A model generated the notes under the pieces. The model was not told where the DNA came from. It searched no databases and saw only the letters and a program-made list of their open reading frames with translations. This document shows, one piece after another, positions 55,363 to 64,000 of a stretch of 64,000 nucleotides of DNA (within the stretch, counting starts at the first letter, position 1; each line of letters starts with the position of its first letter). The stretch spans positions 12,929,563 through 12,993,562 of the forward strand of contig NC_071348.1 in assembly GCF_027744825.2 (NCBI RefSeq), given 5' to 3'. A program made the position numbers and the translations under genes. The DNA comes from Synchiropus splendidus (taxonomy: Eukaryota; Chordata; Actinopteri; Syngnathiformes; Callionymidae).

Positions 55363-55566
55363 TCGAATATAGGACCATTCAGTATTTAAAATTCAATATG
55401 AACTTTTTAATGTTGTTTACTCTGATATTTGATAGAATTGGTGGAGTGTCTTGTTAGTCCAACTGTAGACAGGAAGTGCATAACTCTGACAGTGTCACGT
55501 GGCCAGTATGTGATTTACTTACATTATTTAACAATCTGATGTGCTTTTGTTTCTCAGGACTTTGAA

Positions 55567-58500
55567 ATGGCAAGTCTTTTGTCCGAGGCCAAACCTGAAA
55601 CGACCTTCCAGTACCAGAGCATCTTGCCACCTCTGCCTGTGCCTCCATTAGAGAGCAGTATTTCTAAATACCTGGATGCTGGTAAGAGCCTTGTGGATTA
55701 TACTTTTCACAGACCTTAAATTGATTGAAACTTAAGATAAGAATTTCTTCTTAACTGTGTGAAATAATCCAGAAACATCACGAAGTTGTTGATGTGATTC
55801 TCCTCTTTTCTTCTAGTTCGGCCATTTGCATCTGAGGATGAATTTAAGGCTACTTTGGAGATTGCTAGAAAGTTCAAGGATGGCGTCGGCAAAGATTTGC
55901 ACCAGAAACTCCTTGAAAGAGCCAAAACGAAGCGCAACTGGGTTTGTGACTCCTCAACTTTTCCTCCACTTTCTTTCTTCTGCAGTGATGAATTTACTAT
56001 TCTCCACTAGCTGGAAGAGTGGTGGTTAGACACAGCCTATCTGGAAGTCCGCTCCCCCTCCCAGCTGTCTGTGAACTTTGGTGGACCGGCTCCCTACCTG
56101 GAACACTGCTGGCCTCCTGAGGAAGGAACACAACTGCAAAGAACCAGCATCAGCACCTGGCACACGCTGCAGTACTGGAATCTGATCCACAAGTACATTA
56201 GCACTCAACAAGTTTGGTCCTGAACTTGTTCATGCGTTTAAATATTCATTTTTTTTCTAGGGAGAAACTGGTGACCCAAAAATCTGGTAAAACAGCCTTG
56301 GACATGGACCAGTTCAGAATGCTTTTCTGCACCTGTAAAGTACCTGGAGTAGACAAGGATGTCATTTATAACTACTTTAAGACAGGTATAAGGTTTCACA
56401 TCGAACACGCCTGATTCTTCATGATCTTCATCAGCTGGTTTTAAACGCTCTGTTTCCTCCGGTGTCTCAGCGCGAGAGGGTTCGTGTCCTTCACACTTGA
56501 TTGTCATGTGTCGTGGACGGATCTTCACTTTTAATGCCGTTGTTGATGGTCAGATCCTGACGCCTCCAGAGCTTTTGAGGTCAGTCAAATCGTAGCGTCA
56601 TCAATAACGTCGACAACAAAAATTCGTCAACGTCAATATCTGTGCGTCTATGTGTCGTGTTGCTGTTGGGGCTGCAGGATGGGCATCGAGACCTGGTTGT
56701 TATTCAGAAGCAGTGAGAGAATATCGCCTTCTCTGGAATCATTAAGATATGTCACTTTCTGTTCCTTTAATTGGTTCCTGACTGAGGTCCGACTCCAACT
56801 GGCCACTGTCGCTGCGCCCCCCTAGGCTCCACGTCACCACCTCCGACTGACTGCCTCTGTCACAGTCACGGAGGAGTTTGAGCGGCGACGGGTCGTAGTT
56901 CAAAAGTGGTTTCAGGCTTCATTTGTTTGCGAAGATAACGCATCTCAAGGATGAGCAAACCCCTTTGACACCATGGTAGAATGATGAAAGAGTGTTCCAT
57001 GTTTGGTCTGTGACGCCACACACCCTCTGGCTAACGGCTAGCGTGTCGGTTTGCACGGAGCTAACTTGTTGTATGTTGTAGATGTGGTGAAGTGTCCTCT
57101 GTGTCTCTCCTCCTCCTAATAATAACCAGAACTGAACTAGGGAGCTACACTGAACACATCACTTTAGATTATTATTCATATAAGACTTTTTGATGTGCAT
57201 GTTGATCAGATATTTTATATGAGATACATATATGAAATTCTTCTCAAGGTCCAATAAAGGCCTCCGTTTTAAAGAACTGGAGCTGTCTGTCAACTGTTTC
57301 ATGCGTCATGCTTCGCAGGGTTGTTATGCACATGTTAGTTGCAGCCCTAGTCTCGTTCAGTGTTGCAATGCTTGCACTGCTGCACCGATGGGTGAGACAG
57401 TATCTCTTAGCTCCAGAAAACACAGAGTCCTCAGACGTCCTGGGGAGGACCCAGGCCAATACCCTTCTCCTGTGTTGTCAGATGCAGAGGTCAAAGCACA
57501 AGTGTCAACCTGACAAGACATTGCACATGCCTCACAAACGCTTTACTATATAGTTCAAGTAAATGATGTGCTCCGATCATGTAAATACAAGGTGAGGATG
57601 GTTACAGTCTGTGATGGGGCAAGCTTTCAGGAAATTCCTCTCAACTAAAAGAGAATAATGAAGTGTAGTTCAAGGAATTTCTTGTCCATTAAGCTATAGT
57701 CTGTTTACTCAATACAAAATAATAATGTCTCAATAACCGTTTCTCCGATGTTTGCTTCGTGTGTGTGCTTCAGTTTGACTCCCATTTCTGAATAATCCCA
57801 GCACAAAACAATGCATACACACTTGAACAACATTTTTTGTCTGTTGTTTTTGTGTTTCTGTTTAAGAGCACGCTCAGTCGGAGCAAATTAAGTTCCTGAC
57901 CTAACAGACACGCTTTGTTGTCACAAACGTTGCCACAAGGCAGAAATGTTTGTTTTTGTCATGTGTCTAGTAATGCATGATTGAAAGGTGTTTGGCAACG
58001 GATGCCCTGGCAGACGGGTGGATCTCGACAGACTAGAAAAGTTAAAAGTAGATCCCATGATTAAAAAAAAAAAAAAAAGTTTGTCACTCCCGGTTAATGA
58101 ACTGCAATGAAGGTGTTTAGAAATCTCCTAGAGTTGTTGACCTTGACATATGGATTGTTGAAATCCTTGCAGTACCAACCTGTTTGAGTTGACATCGTGA
58201 CTGTTTTGTATGCAGACAACTGCGCTACATTAAGGAGTACTGTGACGACCTTCCGGTGGGAGAAGGAGTGGCTGCTCTCACCACTGAGGAAAGGACTCGC
58301 TGGGCCAAGGTGATGCTGCCGAATGTCGAAACAGAATAAAGCTTTAGTGAAGTCAGTGTATGAAAAGTGAATATGTGTGTGGTTTTCTGTCTCTGTCAGG
58401 CCAGGGAGCACCTGATAAGCATCGATCCACACAATGAAGCTCTGCTGGAGACCATTCAGAGCAGCCTCTTTGTCATTTCTCTGGATGACTCCAAACCTTA

Positions 58501-61500
58501 CTCCAGTCCAGATAACTACACCAATGTAAGAGCTGCCAAGTCATTCCCATTTTCTTCTCTGAGTAAATGATGCATTGTTTGGAGTGCAGTTGACTCTGGA
58601 GGCTCTGACTGGGAACCCGACCAATCGCTGGGGTGACAAATCCTACAACGCCCTGAGCTTCTCTGATGGCACAATGGGATCCACCTGTGATGTAGGTGCA
58701 TCAAAATGCTGTGTATTTTCCAGATGAAAATGTCACTAAAATAAAGTTGTAATGGGCCAGCACGCTCCCTACGACGCCATGGTTCTGGTGTCCATGTGCT
58801 GGTATGTGGACCAGCAGCTGAAAGCCACGGATGGAAAGTGGCAGGTAAACAGAACTCTCTTTGTAGTACTCATTTAAAGGTGTAACTCCAGTGTAAATTC
58901 ATTTGTAAAGGGCTCTGACGTTGTGAGGCCAATGGCTTTTCCTGAGGAGCTGGTTTTTACTGTGGACCAAAGAGTCCAGAGCGACATCAGCCATGCCAAA
59001 GAGCAGTACTACAAGTCTGTAAGTGTGTTCTATTTAGCACAATATCCATTGTCACAGACAGTGTTACTGATAGTTTCCTCTTTCAGGCTCAGGATCTGCA
59101 GGTGTTGTGTTACGCCTTCACTGCTTTTGGGAAGTCTGCCATCCGACAAAGAAAACTGCATCCAGATACATTCATCCAGCTGGCCATGCAGCTGGCCTAC
59201 TATAGAATCTACAAAAAGTGTGTATCAACCCATAGTCCTTCACCGCACTTTCAAAACTATAGTAAAGATAAGCCCTGCCCATTGCGACTCCCATGAAGAC
59301 AGGAATTGCAGTTCACCCCAAATCAGGTGTGCGATGTGGCATTATATTTGCCACAAATGTCACAAATACAATTCAGCCTGTCGACTCACACTAGTGTGTG
59401 TGTGGTCCGCTTACTGTATTTGCCACGTAAATGAACTAGCATTTTTACTTCTTGTGTTGGGTGGCAGCACTGTGTTGCCAGTCTAGTTGGAGACTCTCTC
59501 ATCTGCGCTCCGAGAGAAATCGCATGTGGTGCGAGTCGCCGCAACCCTGTCACTTTGGTTTTAATGTGAAATGTGGCTACTAGAAGAGTCTACACGAAAG
59601 ATGCACCTTGTTTTTGTTTTTTTCCTCAATCGTTGCATTGTTTTATTTTGTTGTTTTATATTTATATTACGCAACAATTTTCCCAGAAACACAGTCATTG
59701 CAGTGATTGAATAACATGAATCTTATTATTATTATTATTCCAGACCAGGAAGTTGTTATGAAACGGCGATGACTCGGAAGTTCTACCACGGCAGGACGGA
59801 GACGATGAGGCCGTGCACAACGGAAGCTGTGAGCTGGTGTAAAATGATGACCGACCCCACGAGCAGCGTGAGTGTTTGGAGCTTGTGTGGTGTGAGGTGA
59901 AAATGAAAGTGAATGAATCATTTGTTATGTGACAGACGGAGGAGAGAAGACGTGCCATGAAGCTGGCGTTCGACACGCACAACAGACTGATGGCCGAAGC
60001 TCAGAATGGACAAGGTCTGAGTTTCATTTGGCTCCAGAAGGCTCAAACTAAGTTTAAGATAGTTTGAGATTAAGATATGAATGTCAACATCTAGGGTTAT
60101 TTTCAACGTGTCAAACTGAACCTGTGCAGGTTTTGATCGCCATCTTCTAGGACTGTATTTGATTGCCAAAGAGGAAGGGATCCCCACTCCGGACCTCTTC
60201 ATGGATCCGCTCTACGCCAGGAGGTAACTTCCCTTGGTTCTTTTTCATCTGGCCCTCTCTTAAAATGAGCTTTATCTTTGGACGTGACAGCAATTTAGCA
60301 CAATCTATTAACTTTTGCTCCGAAATGTATTCTCTATCTCAAGGGTTCTTAACCTTATTGATCTCGGAACCCACCTTTTCCGGAACAAATGGGCCCGAGG
60401 CCCATTCAAGCTACAGAACTTATTCATTACGGTGACTTTATTTGTGATCAATAACCATATTCAATCTATGTAAACAGACCAAAACCTTGTGAAATGACAT
60501 GAAACCATGTGATCATCACAACAATGTAGTTGTCATTGAAAAGTCCAACCAGCAGCAAGTCATACTCATCAAATCTACTAGAGAAAAAAGTACATTTGAC
60601 ACAAACTGTTTAGAAAATTGATAGAATTGTATGTCATAAGTAAAATTCTGAATACATTTTTTGTGATAAAACAATGTCAAAACATCATAAAATAATATAT
60701 TATTTTATAATCAAAATTATTTATAATCAATATTATAATCAAAATAAGCGAAAGAAGATATAAGTAAAGTGTAAATGAAAGCTAGCTGACAAGTCCAACC
60801 CCCACAATCCTTTGCTGCAGCCCGTGTTCTGTTGCTGTATCGCTGCAATGACGGTGTTTCACCACTTGGTGGCATACTTACAATGGTGTGTCATTTCGGT
60901 TGACTGCCGTAGGAGCCCTTCTATGAAAATGACAAGTCACCTGATGGTCCCATATTTCAAGCCAGGTTTACCCCAGGGACATTTTCTTATCTTAATTGTT
61001 TGCTCAGGCAGTGTAAACGTTGCATCCACCTGGCTGTTGTTCCTCATTTTTGCAGGCGATAAGCTCTTGTTAATAGAGGTCAGTACCTTTAATAATAGTG
61101 GTAGAAAAGTAGTCTTGAGGCCATGACTTTACACTTTTGGAGGGGTGTTGTGTGGTGTGATCAGACCAAAATATGAGGACGATGAACCTAAATTCAGATC
61201 GGAAACATGAATCATTGTTGTGAGGAGTTTTTATATTTTTTAGTTTTTATATTTGATTCTCTGAACTTCTCTGGAGAGAGCAAGACTTGGCTTTCAGTGT
61301 CACTCTTAGAACCTGGGCCATTAAGTGATGCTCAGAATGAAACCATTGTTTGCAGCGGTGGTGGTGGAAACTTCGTGCTGTCGTCCAGTCTGGTGGGCTA
61401 CACCACGGTGCTGGGGGCTGTTGCTCCCATGGTGCCTCATGGCTACGGCTTCTTCTACCGCATCGGAGTCGACCGGTAAGAGGACTGGGGTGTGCTGGCC

Positions 61501-61666
61501 GTTTCCATGTGACGTGTAAGCTATGCCTCATTTACCCTCCTGCAGAATCGTAGTTTCTCTCTCCGCCTGGAAGTCGAACCGCCAGACGGACGCAGTGATA
61601 CTGTTCAACAACTTCTCCAGCAGCATGCATGAGATGCTTCATCTGGCCACCACCTCTCAGCTGTAA
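55567..61666 (+). CDS. crot: CROT, peroxisomal carnitine O-octanoyltransferase, 16 coding exons
   Basis: Coding exons: 55567-55681, 55817-55941, 56011-56192, 56261-56385, 56471-56579, 58216-58309, 58400-58525, 58590-58691, 58761-58844, 58911-59018, 59087-59217, 59744-59867, 59936-60014, 60130-60223, 61356-61475, 61546-61666. All are in phase, giving 612 codons, the same length as human CROT. The enzyme moves medium-chain acyl groups between CoA and carnitine so chain-shortened fatty acids can leave peroxisomes. The choline/carnitine acyltransferase fold is evident: TFQYQSILPPLPVPPLE at the N terminus, KRNWLEEWW across exons 2-3, the catalytic His327 in CDHAPYDAM, RPCTTEA, and GGGGNF in exon 15. 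CROT is favoured over CRAT/CPT because no mitochondrial leader is seen, the length matches, and an ABCB gene is the convergent neighbour. The C terminus is SQL rather than a canonical SKL-like peroxisomal signal. Confidence 0.95.
56585..57355. mobile_element. Probable non-autonomous hAT-type element in CROT intron 6
   Basis: The left part has AACGTCGACAACAAAAATTC followed by GTCAACGTC, and the right end has GTTAGTTGCAGCCCT, both words common in fish hAT elements (ends CAGGGCTGCAACTAAC on the other strand). No transposase frame is present. It starts almost at the exon 5 donor (56580). Edges are approximate. Confidence 0.45.
57356..58215. other. Rest of the CROT intron between the fifth and sixth coding exons
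   Basis: Noncoding. It contains a 16-base A-run at about 58062 and no recognised element. Confidence 0.5.
60340..60800. mobile_element. Possible hAT-derived fragment in the CROT intron after exon 14
   Basis: CTCAAGGGTTCTTAACCTTA and the following GGAACCCACC resemble the start of a widespread vertebrate hAT family. The rest is A/T-rich without a reading frame. The evidence is thin. Confidence 0.3.
60801..61355. other. Remainder of the CROT intron before exon 15
   Basis: Noncoding; nothing else recognised. Confidence 0.5.
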
Positions 61667-61829
61667 CGCATCACACCTGAGATCAGTTCTCAGCACCGAT
61701 CAATGCAAAGCTACCTTACACAGTAGAAAGCTCATTCCTTACATGTTCATATTGTATCTGGAATTTTAATGAATCCATTACTGGGTCTTGGTTTTCTTGA
61801 ATGTAATCCAGTGTCATTTAAAAAGGAGG

Positions 61830-61835
61830 AATAAA
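61830..61835 (+). terminator. CROT polyadenylation signal
   Basis: AATAAA lies 164 nt after the CROT stop codon, followed by a T/G-rich stretch near 61865-61885. This fits a short 3'UTR. Confidence 0.6.
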
Positions 61836-62115
61836 GTGGATTGTAGAAGAGGAAGACTGTCGTTGAGGTTGGTGTGTGTGTGTGGCCCTTGCATTAGATT
61901 AATCTGATGAGCGAACAGTCTGCAGTGGGGCCCCGGGCTCTTCAGCGCTGACGTCTGATTCAGAAGGAGATATTAAATCTATTTGCGCTCCTGCTTTCAG
62001 CAAATATACTTTGCTGGATTTGTTACCTGCTTGAGGGGAAACGTGGCTGTGAGTCAGGGCCAACAGCTGTGGAGCTACTCCTCCCTCCACAAACATAAAC
62101 TCATGAATAGATTTG
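61836..62115. other. CROT downstream interval
   Basis: Short intergenic sequence between the CROT poly(A) signal and the L1-clade remnant. No gene seen. Confidence 0.5.
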
Positions 62116-62905
62116 AATTCTTTATTTATTTTTTCTAACTCCTTTTATTGTACTATAGGATTCATGTTATAAGTACATAAGCATTCACAACACAAAACAC
62201 ACATACAAAAGGTAGTAAATGAAATAAAACAGATGTAAACATTTAGTACAGTAATGTTACAATTGATCATAAAATAGAATATAACATTTTATTCTTTCAT
62301 GAGAACGTTTAGAACATTTGTCAGGTCTCAGAATGCTCTGCTATTCCTATGATAATATGAGTGAGTGTCTCAAGGGCAACTATGTGATGTCATTTTCTTC
62401 AACCACATGTTATATAGATGCATGTCAGTTTTTCATTCATTCATCATTTTAATATCAGGAGTTTTAATTATCGGATTGAATCTTTCTTCTTTATTCAAAA
62501 ACAAAATGGATGACTTGGAATGAAAGATATTGTAACCAGAAAATTGGCCAAGCGTCACAATTTGACTCAGTAAGTTTGGAATGCTCTCTGATAATTTTGT
62601 CAAGAGTATAATATCATCAGCATATAATGATATTTTATGTATGTATGTCTTGCCAAATGGATTCCCGTTATGTCAGTCTGAGATCTTATGATAGCAAGCA
62701 GCTCTACAGCTGTAATGGAAATGGTTTAGAAACCAAACTACTTATTACAATATAGCGGTATCTTTACATTTTCATGCATTATATTAAGGACTCTTCTGGT
62801 ATTATGAAATTCTATCATTGGCGAACAAAACCAAACAAGACATTTTATGTGAATGTCTAACCTTTTTGCCAATACATTTATTTGTAAGGAGTTTTTTCCT
62901 TCCAT
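62116..62905 (-). mobile_element. L1-clade LINE remnant, antisense to CROT
   Basis: The minus strand reads AVELLAIIRSQTDITGIHLAR, then after one frameshift HKISLYADDIILLTKLSESI and SGYNIFHSKSSILFL. This is motif C (YADD) and the following block of an L1-clade reverse transcriptase. Stops and the frameshift show it is dead. It is a different family member from the LINE at 1883-5820 (YADDIIL versus FADDAMI). Edges are approximate. Confidence 0.85.
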
Positions 62906-63306
62906 TTCATTTTTGGTGACTTGTTTTTAGTCTCAGCAGGTGTCTGACTGAAGGAAAGACTGTCAGAGTGCAGTCACAAAGTATGTTGGAAGTTCAACTA
63001 AATGTCCTGCAATACATTTTTCAATAGTTGGCCGGAGCTTCCAGGATCTGAAGAATCAGTGGCCGGTAGGTTTGTAATTACTCTTCATTACACTCAAACT
63101 GACGGGTCAACTTACCGAGTCAAGACCAGCCAGACCCCCGACATCTTGCAGCTTAGCCTGCTGTCTACCTGCAGCTCGACTGCATTCCTTCTTCCAGTCC
63201 GCACCTGCTGTGCTCCTCTTCCCAGGAGTTTTGAAACGTTCAGTCATGTTAGTAACTACTTGGTCCAAACAAGACACTTTCAAATCACTTACAAACATGT
63301 ACATAT

Positions 63307-63312
63307 TTTATT
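63307..63312 (-). terminator. Candidate ABCB polyadenylation signal
   Basis: AATAAA on the minus strand about 290 nt past the ABCB stop codon, in an A/T-rich setting. Confidence 0.45.
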
Positions 63313-63601
63313 TCCCCCATTCTTTCAGTACAGTTATAAATATTTAATAACAAAAGGGAAGTCACAGATTGCAGACAACATGATAAAATTGCACACACCA
63401 TTCAAGTATTGACTGCAGATCTTGGTCAGTAATAACAGAAAAAGTATGTGAAGCTATGATTTCTTTGGTCGACTCTTGAATCATTCATGCAGCAGTTCCA
63501 CTGACAACAAGTGAGGAGACATGTTTGCCTTCTCCAGCCACTGTAATGCAGAGTTTATATCCCGAGGCTCAGTGTTGAATCAATAGTGAAGGAGGCACAG
63601 A

Positions 63602-64000
63602 TCAGTGAGCTCCTCCCATCTGTGTGGTGACCAGCAAGTGGTACACGCCCTTCTTGGCCAGCAGCTGCTGATGTGTGCCCAGTTCCACCACCACTCCTCC
63701 CTGGATGACAGCGATGCGGTCGGCGTTTTGGATGGTCGACAGGCGGTGGGCCACGATGATGCACGTCCTGCCTTTGCTGGCTTGATCTAAGGCTTCCTGC
63801 ACCACCTGCCAACCAAGAGACGGAAACAGGCTGAATGTGTTGTAGAAACCAGGGATTATTATTTGTATTTATTTTACGCCCACTTGCGAAATTGTTCTAG
63901 GACCGTGTAGGTGAACTGCACTCACCTTCTCGCTCTCAGTGTCCAGTGCTGATGTGGCCTCATCCAGCAACAACAGTTTTGGGTTCCGGAGAATAGCTCG
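63602..64000 (-). CDS. ABCB1/ABCB4-type P-glycoprotein, last two exons (partial; gene continues beyond the window)
   Basis: The terminal exon (63805-63602) and the one before it (from beyond 64000 down to 63926) encode the end of the second nucleotide-binding domain. The Walker B and D-loop read [12 protein letters not shown], and the H-loop reads [17 protein letters not shown], ending [10 protein letters not shown]. Full ABC transporters of this subfamily export phospholipids or xenobiotics using ATP at the plasma or canalicular membrane. The convergent position next to CROT matches human CROT-ABCB4, so ABCB4 is favoured over ABCB1 by location; the sequence here is too short to decide. A minus-strand AATAAA near 63312-63307 is a likely polyadenylation signal. 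Confidence 0.93.

Overview
This 64 kb window is vertebrate nuclear DNA, almost certainly from a ray-finned (teleost) fish. Genes are split into many short exons with GT-AG introns. Some introns are only 64-81 nt long. The repeats are types common in fish: an L1-clade LINE, an RTE-clade LINE, a Tc1-like remnant and hAT-like fragments. Five protein-coding genes can be read exon by exon, and all exon phases agree. I see no tRNA, rRNA, CRISPR array or bacterial-type feature.

Layout. (1) 1-1308: no firmly identified gene, with one possible plus-strand terminal exon near 187. (2) 1309-5836: a repeat copy interrupted by a decayed 3.9 kb L1-clade LINE with a 16-bp target-site duplication. (3) 7179-24043, minus strand: PEAR1, 22 coding exons and 1014 codons, encoding a multiple-EGF receptor. 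Its 3'UTR probably runs to about 5840. A candidate noncoding first exon lies at about 45817, which would make the first intron about 21.8 kb. (4) 24044-45816: no coding gene seen; it holds a duplicated segment of about 0.75 kb and several TE remnants. (5) 46437-46612: a long (TA)n tract followed by a perfect short hairpin. (6) about 46950-50313, plus strand: GPATCH4, 410 codons. (7) 51541-53578, minus strand: a type II C-type-lectin-like receptor of 297 aa with an ITIM-like tail motif. (8) about 54060-61666, plus strand: CROT, peroxisomal carnitine octanoyltransferase, 612 codons. (9) 62116-62905: an antisense L1-clade remnant. (10) 63602-64000 and beyond, minus strand: the last two exons of an ABCB1/ABCB4-type transporter.

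Gene order. From established knowledge, PEAR1 and GPATCH4 lie near each other on human 1q22-q23, while CROT and ABCB4 are convergent neighbours on human 7q21. This window therefore appears to join two ancestral blocks, with the lectin receptor at the junction. PEAR1/GPATCH4 and the lectin gene/CROT are arranged head to head, and CROT/ABCB tail to tail. The genes do not form one pathway: they cover cell adhesion signalling, nucleolar RNA biology, immune recognition, peroxisomal fatty-acid handling and lipid or drug efflux.

I found no convincing undescribed system. The points most worth a second look are a short GC-AG intron in the lectin domain, direct repeats flanking the 3' exons of PEAR1, the non-canonical C-terminal tripeptide of CROT, and the synteny junction. 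Family comparisons are from memory and exon limits come from reading frame and splice consensus only.
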